DNA from: Streptomyces sp. GESEQ-4
GTDB lineage: Bacteria; Actinomycetota; Actinomycetes; Streptomycetales; Streptomycetaceae
Direction: 5' to 3'
NCBI RefSeq assembly: GCF_017948455.1
Contig: NZ_JAFFSU010000026.1
Span: 1 to 64,000, forward strand
DNA length: 64,000 nt
Under the pieces are notes generated by a model. The model made no database searches. It was not told the origin of the DNA and was given only the letters and a program-made list of their open reading frames with translations. Made by a program: the position numbers and the translations under genes. Within the stretch, counting starts at the first letter, position 1. The number at the start of each line of letters is the position of its first letter. Positions 49,485-57,963 of this stretch are shown here, in pieces.

Positions 49485-50533
49485 CCGTACGACCGACGCT
49501 CGCGGTCGTGGGTGCGACCGGAGCCGTCGGCACGGTCATGCTCAAGATCCTGTCCCAGCACGCGGACATCTGGGGCGAGATCCGTCTGATCGCCTCGCCG
49601 CGCTCGGCCGGCCGCAAGCTGGCCGTGCGCGGCGAGGAGGTCGAGGTGGTGGCGCTCACCGAGGAGGCCTTCGACGGCGTCGACGTCGCCATGTTCGATG
49701 TACCGGACGAGGTCGCGGCGCAGTGGGCTCCCGTCGCCGCCGCCAAGGGCGCCGTGGTGGTGGACAATTCGGGCGCCTTCCGGATGGACCCCGATGTGCC
49801 GCTCGTCGTGCCCGAGGTCAATCCGCACGCGGCGCGGGTCCGGCCGCGCGGGATCATCGCCAACCCGAACTGCACGACGCTGTCGATGATCGTGGCCCTG
49901 GGCGCGCTGCATGCCGAGTACGGGCTGCGCGAGCTGGTGGTGTCGTCGTACCAGGCCGTCAGCGGGGCCGGGCGGACCGGCGTCGAGACGCTGCGCCGGC
50001 AGCTGTCCCTGGTGGCGGGTACGGAGCTGGGGACCAGCCCCGGTGATGTACGGCGGGCCGTCGGCGACGACACCGGGCCGTTCCCGGAGCCGGTCGCGCT
50101 GAACGTCGTACCGTGGGCCGGGTCGCTGCGTGAGGACGGCTGGTCGTCGGAGGAGATGAAGGTGCGGGACGAGTCCCGCAAGATCCTCGGACTGCCGCGG
50201 CTGCCCGTCGCCGTGACCTGCGTCCGGGTGCCGGTGATCACCACGCACGCCCTGACCGTGCACGCCCGCTTCGAGGGCGAGGTCACCGTCGAGGGCGTCC
50301 GCGAGCTTCTGGCCACGGCGCCCGGTGTCGTGCTCTTCGACAACCCGGCCGCGGGGGAGTTCCCCACGCCCGCCGATGTGGTCGGCACCGATCCGACCTG
50401 GGTGGGGCGGGTGCGGCGGGCGCTGGACGATCCCACGGCGCTCGAACTCTTCGTGTGCGGGGACAATCTGCGCAAGGGTGCCGCGCTGAACACCGCGCAG
50501 ATCGCCGAGCTGGTGGCGGCGGAGTTGCGCTGA
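49481..50533 (+). CDS. asd: aspartate-semialdehyde dehydrogenase
   Basis: A 350-residue NADPH-dependent enzyme that reduces aspartyl phosphate to the semialdehyde. The N-terminal nucleotide-binding motif is VVGATGAVGTVML, the catalytic Cys131 is in GIIANPNCTTLSM, and the SYQAVSGAGRTGVETL and RVPVITTHALTVHA segments complete the active site. It follows ask with a 4-base overlap. Confidence 0.97.
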   Translation: MTVRPTLAVVGATGAVGTVMLKILSQHADIWGEIRLIASPRSAGRKLAVRGEEVEVVALTEEAFDGVDVAMFDVPDEVAAQWAPVAAAKGAVVVDNSGAFRMDPDVPLVVPEVNPHAARVRPRGIIANPNCTTLSMIVALGALHAEYGLRELVVSSYQAVSGAGRTGVETLRRQLSLVAGTELGTSPGDVRRAVGDDTGPFPEPVALNVVPWAGSLREDGWSSEEMKVRDESRKILGLPRLPVAVTCVRVPVITTHALTVHARFEGEVTVEGVRELLATAPGVVLFDNPAAGEFPTPADVVGTDPTWVGRVRRALDDPTALELFVCGDNLRKGAALNTAQIAELVAAELR

Positions 50534-50925
50534 GTTCTTCCGCTCACAGGAAAAAGCTCCGGCATAGTAGAAAGCGTTTGTAGAATCTATGTACGACATG
50601 TGAGCTGGATGATGGTCCGGACCACTTGTACCGGGCCTCTTCGGCGTTCGAAGATTTCCTCCCCGCCCTCCGCAACCGTGCGGAGGGCGGGGAGCGTCTT
50701 TGCGGTCGCCCTCCCTTGGGGCGTGGAGACGCGATGTGGTCGGCGTGGGGACGCCGTGAGCCGAGCGTGGGGACGTTCGGTTCATATGGGACATAGGGGA
50801 AGAGCGGGACGCATGAGGGCTTGTGAGGCACCTTCAGCAGGGCTGCCCGAGGAGAGAACGGCGCCGGGCGGGAACGTGACGCCCGGCACGTACAACCCTC
50901 ATGGGGGGACGCGTGTCCAACTGGC
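50534..50925 (+). other. long untranslated gap between asd and the sigma factor gene
   Basis: This 392-base gap has no supported gene. AT-richer DNA at 50560-50610 contains a -10-like TAGAAT and could be a promoter. A 16-bp hairpin follows at 50659-50694. The stretch 50780-50825 is AT-richer again (CATATGGGACATAGGGGAAG). Together this resembles a long structured leader for the sigma factor gene, or an asd terminator followed by a second promoter. Confidence 0.45.
50659..50694 (+). terminator. 16-bp perfect hairpin, terminator or attenuator
   Basis: CTCCCCGCCCTCCGCA and TGCGGAGGGCGGGGAG pair without a mismatch around the loop ACCG, followed by CGTCTTTG. It is 126 bases after the asd stop, farther than usual, so it may end the ask-asd transcript or act within the leader of the next gene. 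Confidence 0.7.
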
Positions 50926-51591
50926 GTGGCAGAGGTACTCGATTTCACCGCGACGACGCACGGCACAGTCCTGCGTCCCCGCCGACCCCGCATGCCCGGC
51001 ACGCCCGGCGGCATGCCGGTGATCGCGCCCATGCCCGCAGCGCGGCCCGCCCGCATACCCAGCCCGCGTGACGGGGACGAAGTCGACACAGTGGCCGCCG
51101 GTACCACCGTCGACCACCTCACCGAGACCTACCGCGCCCACTACCGCTCCCTGCTGGGCCTCGCGGCGCTCCTCCTCGACGACACCGCCTCCTGCGAGGA
51201 CGTCGTCCAGGAGGCCTTCATCCGCGTCCACTCGGCACGCAAACGCGTCCGCGACCCGGAGAAGACCCTCGCCTATCTGCGGCAGACGGTCGTCAACCTC
51301 TCGCGCTCCGCCCTGCGCCGCCGCATCCTCGGCCTGAAGCTGCTGTCGAAGCCGATGCCCGACATGGCGAGCGCCGAAGAGGGCGCGTACGACCAGCTGG
51401 AGCGGGACTCGCTGATCAAGGCGATGAAGGGCCTCCAGCGCCGGCAGCGCGAGGTCCTCGTCCTGCGCTACTTCGCCGACATGACCGAGGCGCAGGTCGC
51501 CGCGACGCTCGGCATATCGCTGGGCTCCGTGAAGGCCTACGGCTCGCGCGGCATCGCGGCGCTGCGCATCGCCATGGAGGCGCCCGCATGA
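50926..51591 (+). CDS. ECF-like (SigE family) RNA polymerase sigma factor
   Basis: A 221-residue sigma factor. After a Pro-rich, probably disordered N-terminal 60 residues, region 2 (YRAHYRSLLGLAALLLDD, DVVQEAFIRVHSARKR, TLAYLRQTVVNLSRSALRRR) and region 4 (LQRRQREVLVLRYFADMTEA, ISLGSVKAYGSRGIAALR) are clear. The GTG at 50926 has no close ribosome site, so the true start may lie a little downstream. It is ATGA-coupled to a membrane protein that may be its regulator, although that protein lacks a recognisable anti-sigma zinc motif. Confidence 0.88.
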   Translation: MAEVLDFTATTHGTVLRPRRPRMPGTPGGMPVIAPMPAARPARIPSPRDGDEVDTVAAGTTVDHLTETYRAHYRSLLGLAALLLDDTASCEDVVQEAFIRVHSARKRVRDPEKTLAYLRQTVVNLSRSALRRRILGLKLLSKPMPDMASAEEGAYDQLERDSLIKAMKGLQRRQREVLVLRYFADMTEAQVAATLGISLGSVKAYGSRGIAALRIAMEAPA

Positions 51592-52730
51592 CGGACGGAA
51601 AACCGCACGAGCCCTATGAGTGGCACGAGCCGACAGAGTCGGCCGACCCGCACGACCCGAAGCAATCGCACGCTGGGAACGGAACTGTGAACCACGGCCC
51701 CGACGACCAGAGCCTCCCCGGGCTCGACTCGGACGAGCTGGCACTGCGCAGGATGCTGCACGACGCGGTCCAGGAGATGGAGCCGCGCGACGGCACGCTG
51801 GACCACCTGCGGCGGGCGGTGCCCGCACGGCGGGTCCGCAAGCGCCAGGCCCTTGTCGGGATGGCCGCGGCCGCCCTGTTCATCGGCACCGCGGTCCCCG
51901 CCGCCCTGCACGTCTCCAACGCCACCGGCTCCGCCACCAACACCTCCAACGCCGGTCACGCGTCCCAGGCTCAGGGCGGCGCGGGACAGGACAAGGGCCC
52001 GGACGCCGGTCCGGGCACCTCCGGCGGCACCGGCGGCCAGTCCGCGGAACAGGGCGAGGGCGACACGAAGGAGGGCGAGAAGGGCAACAGCACCGGGCCC
52101 GGCTCCACCGGCGCCACCGCAGGCGCCGACCCCACGGCCACGACCTCGGTGGGCGCCCCCCTGTGCACCGCCGCGCAGCTCGGCGCCGACACCCCGATCA
52201 CCGCCGCCGCCGACACCGTCGGCGCGGTCTACGGCAGCTTCCGCGTCACCAACGTCTCCACCACCGACTGCACGGTCACCAGCCCCGGCACGGTCGGCAC
52301 GACCCCGCAGGGCGCCGCCGACGCCACCAAGATATCCATCCTGCGGCACGTCGCCGGGGACGAGGCGGCCTCCCTGCCCGACCCGTCCCTCGAGGCCCCC
52401 GAGCTGCTGCTGAAGCCGGGCGCGGCCTACGAGGTCAAGTTCGCCTGGGTGCCCTCGGAAACCTGCCCGCCCGCCGGCGACAGCAGCGGCGGCAACACGG
52501 GCGAACCGACGCCCGACCCGACGAACTCCGCGGACACCAGCGGTTCGACCACGGGAACCACCGGCACCGACTCCGGCACGTCGACCCAGCTGATGACGGA
52601 GGACGGCACGGCGGACGGCAGCGTGGTCGTGTCCTACACGGCAGAGCCTGCGGCACCCACGGCGTCTGCGACCGTGTCGGGCGCGTGTGCGGGGAAGGTG
52701 TACTGGACGGGGTTGCTGGCGGCGTCGTAG
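51588..52730 (+). CDS. single-pass membrane protein coupled to the sigma factor
   Basis: A 380-residue protein. The first 85 residues are cytosolic and acidic with a helix ELALRRMLHDAVQEMEPRDG then a basic LRRAVPARRVRKRQ, followed by one membrane helix (LVGMAAAALFIGTAVPAALH). The rest is extracytoplasmic: a Gly/Ser/Thr-rich low-complexity stalk (115-185), a beta-rich domain with two Cys pairs, and a Thr/Ser linker near the end. The layout is that of a sigma-factor regulator anchored in the membrane, but no known anti-sigma domain is evident. No other function can be proposed. Confidence 0.75.
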   Translation: MTDGKPHEPYEWHEPTESADPHDPKQSHAGNGTVNHGPDDQSLPGLDSDELALRRMLHDAVQEMEPRDGTLDHLRRAVPARRVRKRQALVGMAAAALFIGTAVPAALHVSNATGSATNTSNAGHASQAQGGAGQDKGPDAGPGTSGGTGGQSAEQGEGDTKEGEKGNSTGPGSTGATAGADPTATTSVGAPLCTAAQLGADTPITAAADTVGAVYGSFRVTNVSTTDCTVTSPGTVGTTPQGAADATKISILRHVAGDEAASLPDPSLEAPELLLKPGAAYEVKFAWVPSETCPPAGDSSGGNTGEPTPDPTNSADTSGSTTGTTGTDSGTSTQLMTEDGTADGSVVVSYTAEPAAPTASATVSGACAGKVYWTGLLAAS

Positions 52731-52770
52731 CCGCTGAACTCTTCAGGGCCAGGCTTCAGAGGGCTCGGGG

Positions 52771-53556
52771 CTACACGGATACGGGGTCGCGGTCTTCCGC
52801 GTCCACCAGCCCCAGCTGCGCGTCCCGTATGGACTCCACCTCGCGGCGCAGCAGCCGGAACCACATGAAGACCACGAACCCGGCGAAGACGAACCACTCG
52901 CCGGTGTAGCCGAGGTTCTGGAAGGCCTTCAGGTCCAGCCCGGTGTCCTGCGGGGCGGTCGCCGGCACCGTCTTCATCCCGGCGTCACCGGAGTTGAGGG
53001 TGACCCAGGCGTCGTACACGTCGTACGACACGAGGTTGATCAGCGAGGCCGCACTGATCGCCGCGGTCTGCCCGGCCGGCAGCCCGCCCCGCGCACTGAC
53101 CCCGTTGTCCCCGGGCGTCTCGGACGCCTGGAGCGCACCGGTGACGGTGACCTCGCCGGAGGGCGCGGCGGGCGCCTTCGCGGCGTCGGCTTCGCCCGGC
53201 AGCCAGCCCCGCACGACGGGCAGGGCCTTGCCGTCGTCGGTGCGCAGCAGCGTCAGCACATAGAAGCCGCGCTTGCCGTCCAGCTCACGGTCCGGCACCA
53301 GCAGTTGCTTGCCGTACCGCCCGGTCGCGGTGGCCTGCTCGCCGGAGGTCTCCTTGTTCACGGGCAGCAACTCGGTCAGCGGCCGGGCCGCCTGCTGCTT
53401 GTCCGAGGCCGCCTTGTTCTCCGCGACCTGGTGGCTGTCCACCCGCTCCTCGAACCGGCTCAGCTGCCAGGACCCCATGTAGATGCAGAAGGGGATGGCG
53501 AGCAGCACGAAGACGTTGATTCCCCACCAGCGGGGGGTCAGCAGGAACCGGTACAC
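52771..53556 (-). CDS. SURF1 family cytochrome oxidase assembly protein
   Basis: A 261-residue protein from GTG 53556 behind GAGGG. It has the SURF1 plan: an N-terminal membrane helix (WWGINVFVLLAIPFCIYMGS), an extracytoplasmic domain with YGKQLLVPDRELDGKRGFYV and the VVRGWLPG motif, and a C-terminal helix (WFVFAGFVVFMWFRLLRREV). SURF1 helps insert haem a into aa3-type cytochrome oxidase. The gene diverges from the S9 peptidase gene. Confidence 0.92.
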   Translation of the reverse strand: MYRFLLTPRWWGINVFVLLAIPFCIYMGSWQLSRFEERVDSHQVAENKAASDKQQAARPLTELLPVNKETSGEQATATGRYGKQLLVPDRELDGKRGFYVLTLLRTDDGKALPVVRGWLPGEADAAKAPAAPSGEVTVTGALQASETPGDNGVSARGGLPAGQTAAISAASLINLVSYDVYDAWVTLNSGDAGMKTVPATAPQDTGLDLKAFQNLGYTGEWFVFAGFVVFMWFRLLRREVESIRDAQLGLVDAEDRDPVSV

Positions 53557-53689
53557 GCCCTCAACGGTACGGGGCGGGCGCGGCGGGCAGGGGCGCGGGG
53601 TCAGTACCTCCGGTGGAGCGATGGTGGAGTTATCCACAGGCTGGGGAGCTGGCCAGCGGATTGTCACAGGGAGCGGGCAGTATGGAGCC

Positions 53690-55507
53690 ATGACTGAGAG
53701 CAACGGGTCCGACTCTCCGGAGCGGAAAGAAGAGATGCCGGACTGGGAGAAGCGCTTCCGGGCGCCCCGGGTGTCGCTGCCCGACTGGGCGGAGGACGCA
53801 CCGGACCGTTCCCTGTTCGTGTCGAACGCGACGGGGACGTACGAGTTGTACGCCTGGGACCGTGCGACGGGCGAGCAGCGCCAGGTCACCGACCGGCCGA
53901 ACGGCACGACGGACGGTGTGCTCTCCCCGGACGGCGCGTGGATCTGGTGGTTCGACGACAAGGACGGCGACGAGTTCGGCGTCTGGCGCCGCCAGCCGTT
54001 CAGCGGCGGAGCGGACGAGACCGCCGTCCCCGGCCTGGAGCCGTCCTACCCGTCGGGCCTCGCCCTCGGCCGGGACGGGCGTACGGCGGTCGTGGGCCGC
54101 TCCACCGACGAGGACGGTACGACGATCCATCTCGCGCGCGCGGGCGAGGACCCGGTGGAGATCTACCGGCACCGCGAGTCGGCGGGCGTCGGCGACCTCT
54201 CCCACGACGGCTCACTGATCGCCGTCGAGCACACCGAGCACGGCGACGCGATGCACTCGGCGCTGCGTGTGGTGCGCCCGGACGGCACGGCGGTCGCCGA
54301 GCTCGACGACACCAAGGGCGGCACCGTCGAACTGGGCCTGGAGGTACTGGGCTTCGCGCCGGTCGAGGGTGACACGCGGCTGCTCATCGGGCATCAGCGG
54401 CGCGGTCGCTGGGAGCCGCTGGTGTGGGACGTCGCGAGCGGTATCGAGTCCGATCTGGCGCTCGACCTGCCCGGTGACGTGAGCGCCGAGTGGTATCCGG
54501 ACGGCTCCGCGCTGCTCATCGTGCACAGCTTCGAGGCCCGCAGCGAGCTGTTCCGCTACGACCTCGCCTCCCGCGCGCTGCAGCAGCTCCCCACCCCGGC
54601 GGGCTCCGTCTCCGGCGCGACCGCCCGCCCGGACGGCACCGTGGAGTTCCTGTGGTCGTCGGCCGCCGAGCCGTCCACCGTCCGCTCCACGACGGGCGGC
54701 GTCGTCCTGGACCCGCCCGGCATGCGGTCCCCGGGATCAGTGCCAGTGGAGGACGTGTGGGTGGACGGTCCGGGCGGCCGTATCCACGCCCTGATCCAGA
54801 AGCCGGCGGGTGTCTCCGGCCCCCTCCCCACCGTCTTCGACATCCACGGCGGCCCGACCTGGCACGACAGCGACTCCTTCGCCGCCGGCCCGGCCGCCTG
54901 GGTCGACCACGGATACGCGGTCGTCCGCGTCAACTACCGCGGCTCCACCGGCTACGGGCGCGCATGGACCGACGCCCTCAAGCACCGGATCGGTCTCATC
55001 GAGCTGGAGGACATCGCGGCGGTCCGCGAATGGGCGGTCGCCTCCGGGCTCGCCGACCCCGACCGGCTGATCCTCACCGGCGGCTCCTGGGGCGGCTACC
55101 TCACCCTCCTCGGCCTCGGCACCCAGCCCGAAGCCTGGACGATGGGCCTCGCCGCGGTGCCGGTCGCCGACTACGTCACGGCGTACCACGACGAGATGGA
55201 AGCCCTGAAGGCCATGGACCGCACCCTCCTAGGCGGCACCCCCGAAGAGGTCCCCGAACGCTTCGAAGCATCCTCACCCATCACCTACGTCGACCAGGTC
55301 AAGGCCCCCGTCTACATCTCCGCAGGCGTCAACGACCCCCGCTGCCCCATCCGCCAGATCGACAACTACGTCAAACGCCTCGAAACCCGCGGCGCCGTCC
55401 ACGAGGTCTACCGCTACGACGCGGGCCACGGCTCCCTGGTCGTGGACGAACGGATCAAACAGGTCCGGCTGGAACTGGACTTCGCGCGGCGGCACTTGGG
55501 GGGCTGA
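53690..55507 (+). CDS. S9 family prolyl-oligopeptidase-like serine peptidase
   Basis: A 605-residue cytosolic peptidase from ATG 53690. Residues 40-340 form a beta-propeller of WD-like blades (TDGVLSPDGAWIWWFDDKDG and similar), and residues 350-600 an alpha/beta hydrolase domain with nucleophile Ser466 in GGSWGGYLTLLG, Asp in AGVNDPRCP and His in YDAGHGSLV. Members cleave short peptides after Pro or act as acylaminoacyl-peptidases. There is no signal peptide. Repeat A copy 4 follows as a terminator. Confidence 0.9.
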   Translation: MTESNGSDSPERKEEMPDWEKRFRAPRVSLPDWAEDAPDRSLFVSNATGTYELYAWDRATGEQRQVTDRPNGTTDGVLSPDGAWIWWFDDKDGDEFGVWRRQPFSGGADETAVPGLEPSYPSGLALGRDGRTAVVGRSTDEDGTTIHLARAGEDPVEIYRHRESAGVGDLSHDGSLIAVEHTEHGDAMHSALRVVRPDGTAVAELDDTKGGTVELGLEVLGFAPVEGDTRLLIGHQRRGRWEPLVWDVASGIESDLALDLPGDVSAEWYPDGSALLIVHSFEARSELFRYDLASRALQQLPTPAGSVSGATARPDGTVEFLWSSAAEPSTVRSTTGGVVLDPPGMRSPGSVPVEDVWVDGPGGRIHALIQKPAGVSGPLPTVFDIHGGPTWHDSDSFAAGPAAWVDHGYAVVRVNYRGSTGYGRAWTDALKHRIGLIELEDIAAVREWAVASGLADPDRLILTGGSWGGYLTLLGLGTQPEAWTMGLAAVPVADYVTAYHDEMEALKAMDRTLLGGTPEEVPERFEASSPITYVDQVKAPVYISAGVNDPRCPIRQIDNYVKRLETRGAVHEVYRYDAGHGSLVVDERIKQVRLELDFARRHLGG

Positions 55508-55526
55508 GGGGGGAGGGAGACGGCGG

Positions 55527-55600
55527 CCCGCGCCCCTAAGGGGCGCGGGGCTGTATCGATATGCGGCTCCGCCGCGTGGGCGCGACCAGCCACGATGGCG
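55527..55600 (+). repeat. dispersed repeat A, copy with 10-bp terminator stem
   Basis: CCCGCGCCCC-TAA-GGGGCGCGGG at 55527-55549 is a perfect stem 20 bases after the peptidase stop, followed by the standard CTGTATCGATATGCGGCTCC and GCGACCAGCC parts. Confidence 0.85.
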
Positions 55601-55630
55601 CCGCAGCGAATCGACGGGCCCAGCGGAACG

Positions 55631-55945
55631 CTACGGCGATGGGAGCCGTACGACCGCGACCCCGCCGTCCAGATCCACCCGCGTCCGGTTCGGCGGCGCC
55701 CCGTCCTCCTCGTCGTCCCGCATCACCAGCGACGACTGCCGTTGCTTCAACTCGTGCTGCTTGCCGGGGGAGAGCGCCCCGTGCAACTGCTCGAAGCCGG
55801 TCGCGGAGACCTGCCCGACCCGCGCGCTGTTCCGCCAGGGCAGCAGCCCGGCTCGCCCCATACGCAGCAGGAACTGGTCGACGAAGGCGATCACGGTGAG
55901 CAGGATCACCAGGCCGGGAAGGGTCACGAAGACGGCGAACTCCAT
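55631..55945 (-). CDS. DUF6191-like small membrane protein
   Basis: A 104-residue protein with an N-terminal membrane helix (FAVFVTLPGLVILLTVIAFV) and a cytosolic tail. The tail has FEQLHGALSPGKQHELKQRQ and TRVDLDGGVAVVRLP, a pattern that recalls DUF6191 proteins, common in streptomycetes and of unknown role. The start ATG is at 55945; longer upstream frames are shadows. It is divergent from the DUF1707 gene. Confidence 0.7.
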   Translation of the reverse strand: MEFAVFVTLPGLVILLTVIAFVDQFLLRMGRAGLLPWRNSARVGQVSATGFEQLHGALSPGKQHELKQRQSSLVMRDDEEDGAPPNRTRVDLDGGVAVVRLPSP

Positions 55946-56096
55946 GCGGCCAGTGTCGCCCGACACCCACCGGAACCGATACCCCCGTTCCACGTCTCGT
56001 CCCTCCGCCATGTCGCGATATAGCGTTGGCCTTCCACTCGCGCCGCTGCCGCTGCCTGCATAGCGCGGAGACGTTCGACAGGACCAGGACGGAAGC

Positions 56097-56744
56097 ATGT
56101 CGGGAGAGATATCGCCCACCGGGAAGCACTCCGGCCCCGGCTCGTCGCCCGAGCTGCGCGCCTCGCATGCGGACCGGGACCGGGTCGTGGATGTGCTGCG
56201 TATCGCGGCGGGGGAAGGCCTGCTGAACGCGGACGAGTTGGACGAGCGCCTGGAAGCCGCCCTCTCCGCACGGACCCTGAGCGAACTGGCCGCCCTCACC
56301 GCTGACCTGCCGCCCGTATCGGCCACGGCCGGCGCGATCGTCGCAGAGGTCAAGGACGTGGTCCGGATCGAGCAGGTCTTCAGCGGCACGATCGAGCGCG
56401 TGGGCCGCTGGGTGGTACCGCGCAGACTCGAGCTCGCGGTGACGTACTGCGATGTGACGCTCGACTTCACCGACGCGGTGATCACGCACGACACCCTGCA
56501 GATCGACGTGGCCATGGCGGGCAAGACCCTGAAGCTGATCACGCGACCGGGCATCGAGATCGACACCGACGCTCTGCAACTGGTGCACTGCAAGCTCAAG
56601 AACCGTCGCAGTCCGACCACTCCCGATACGCCGGTCACCCTGCGAGTGGAGCTGGTCGGCCAGAAGGCCCACGGCCGCGTGGTGGTACGGCCCCCGCGCC
56701 GGACGTTCACGCAGTGGCTGCTGCGCAGGCCCAGGTCGCGCTGA
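56097..56744 (+). CDS. DUF1707 domain protein
   Basis: A 215-residue cytosolic protein. Residues 20-72 are the DUF1707 helical domain (ELRASHADRDRVVDVLRIAA, GLLNADELDERLEAALSART), a SHOCT-like module found at the N-terminus of many actinobacterial proteins. The C-terminal half is a beta-solenoid-like segment (LELAVTYCDVTLDFTDAVIT, LKLITRPGIEIDTDAL) of the kind seen in cell-wall-active or toast_rack domains. No membrane segment is present. Function is unknown. Confidence 0.85.
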   Translation: MSGEISPTGKHSGPGSSPELRASHADRDRVVDVLRIAAGEGLLNADELDERLEAALSARTLSELAALTADLPPVSATAGAIVAEVKDVVRIEQVFSGTIERVGRWVVPRRLELAVTYCDVTLDFTDAVITHDTLQIDVAMAGKTLKLITRPGIEIDTDALQLVHCKLKNRRSPTTPDTPVTLRVELVGQKAHGRVVVRPPRRTFTQWLLRRPRSR

Positions 56745-56768
56745 GCTCTTGATGCTCTTCGAGCAGGC

Positions 56769-57500
56769 TCAAGCGTCCAGCCGCGCGCGAATCAGCGTGT
56801 CGAGTCGCTGCCACGCCGGGGACGAGGCGTTGACGGTGCTCTGGATGAGGGCGGGGATCTCGGAGGCCGCGTCCAACTCGGGCCGTGCGTCAGGTCCGTA
56901 GCGGTGCCGGGTCGCCTCGACGATGCGGTCGGCGAGGGTGTCGATGCGGGGATCGTCGGGAGCGAGGTCGTGGGCGTGGTCGTAGTCGAGGAAGAGCTGC
57001 CGTAGCGCCGGGTCGGCCAGGATGTCGGCCTGGTCGCGGAACAGGGTGAGCGCGCGGTCCGGGTGGGTGGCGAACACGAGGATCCACAGGTCGCGTTGGA
57101 GGTCCACCCAGCGAGGGGTGAACCCCCAGCCGGCCAGGTGCTCCAGATGGTCACCGACCTCGCTGGGCAGCGGTGCCAGATCCCCGTCGGCGAGCCGGCG
57201 CAGGCGGCTCTGCGTCGCCCGCAGGCCACGGATACGGGCGGTGAGCTCGTCGTCGATCTCGTGCAGCGCCTGCCGGAAGTCCTCGTCGGCCGCGGATCTC
57301 AGGTCCCGGATACGCGCCAGCGGAACGCCGGCTTCGGCGAGGGTACGGATCTTGATCAGTTCGATGGCGTCGTTCGCGCTGTACCGCCGGTAGCCCGACG
57401 CATCGCGGTCGGGCTCCGGGAGCAGGCCCTTGTCGTGGTAGACGCGAATGGTCTTGGTCGACACTCCGATGTACGCCGCCAGCTGCCCGATCGTGATCAC
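56769..57500 (-). CDS. MerR family regulator with helical (TipAS-like) effector domain
   Basis: A 243-residue regulator. I place the start at GTG 57500 because the next upstream choice (ATG 57548) would run through a MerR-type operator. The winged helix-turn-helix is ITIGQLAAYIGVSTKTIRVY followed by the wing SGYRRYSANDAIELIKI and a long coiled coil; the C-terminal 130 residues are helical (WGFTPRWVDLQRDLWILVFA, LFLDYDHAHDLAPDDPRI) and could bind a ligand. It is divergent from the small gene at 57555, its probable target. Confidence 0.85.
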   Translation of the reverse strand: MITIGQLAAYIGVSTKTIRVYHDKGLLPEPDRDASGYRRYSANDAIELIKIRTLAEAGVPLARIRDLRSAADEDFRQALHEIDDELTARIRGLRATQSRLRRLADGDLAPLPSEVGDHLEHLAGWGFTPRWVDLQRDLWILVFATHPDRALTLFRDQADILADPALRQLFLDYDHAHDLAPDDPRIDTLADRIVEATRHRYGPDARPELDAASEIPALIQSTVNASSPAWQRLDTLIRARLDA

Positions 57501-57516
57501 TCGGCCATCGTCGCAC

Positions 57517-57541
57517 TTGACCTTTCCCCAGGGGCAGGGCC
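57517..57541 (+). promoter_or_regulatory. MerR-type operator next to a TTGACC -35 hexamer
   Basis: TTGACC at 57517-57522 overlaps a partly palindromic block CCTTTCCCC-A-GGGGCAGGG (57521-57539; 7 of 9 positions pair). This is the classical MerR arrangement, with a long spacer before the start of the small gene at 57555. The -10 is not clear. Confidence 0.5.
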
Positions 57542-57554
57542 GCACCATGGCGTC

Positions 57555-57842
57555 ATGGCGAAAACGAACATCGATCAGGAGACCCTGCGCGCGCTGGCCG
57601 ACGAGGGCAACGAGACAGCTCTGGACCTGCTGGCCGACCTCGCCGACGAAGCGGGCGCCCTCAGTGAACTGAGCGAGCTGCTGGACGAGGGATCCATGCG
57701 TGCCGGGTTCCTGCTGACTCGACGCGCGGCAGGAACCGGCGACCTGCGCGATCTGCAACGGATCTCCGACGCGGGATACGAGGAGGCGGGGAAGGAGCTG
57801 GACCGGCTGCTGAAGGCAGCGGTCGGCGAGCAGGGCGACTGA
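57555..57842 (+). CDS. small helical repeat protein, probable MerR target
   Basis: A 95-residue acidic helical protein. It reads as short helix pairs (DEGNETALDLLADLADEAGA, LSELLDEGSMRAGFLLTRRA, GTGDLRDLQRISDAGYEEAG) resembling Sel1/HEAT-type repeats. It has no signal or membrane segment and no catalytic motif. The ATG at 57555 lies just after the operator region, so the transcript may have a very short leader. Function is unknown; MerR control suggests response to a small molecule. Confidence 0.65.
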   Translation: MAKTNIDQETLRALADEGNETALDLLADLADEAGALSELSELLDEGSMRAGFLLTRRAAGTGDLRDLQRISDAGYEEAGKELDRLLKAAVGEQGD

Positions 57843-57859
57843 TCACGCCGGTCTGCTCA

Positions 57860-57937
57860 GCGCCCCGAAGGGGCGCGGGGCTGTGTCTATATGCGGCTCC
57901 GCCGCGTGGGCGCGACAAGCCCCCACCGGCCCGCAGA
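57860..57937 (+). repeat. dispersed repeat A, copy with terminator hairpin
   Basis: GCGCCCC-GAA-GGGGCGC at 57860-57876, then CTGTGTCTATATGCGGCTCC and a GCGACAAGCC variant of the end box. It lies between the convergent small helical gene and the RCK gene. Confidence 0.85.
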
Positions 57938-57963
57938 GTAAGTACCGCACTACCCGCGGAGCG

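Noticed and set aside
50600..51022. A 140-residue + strand frame across the asd-sigma gap
   Set aside because: It runs through the perfect hairpin, overlaps the sigma gene in another frame and shows no family features.
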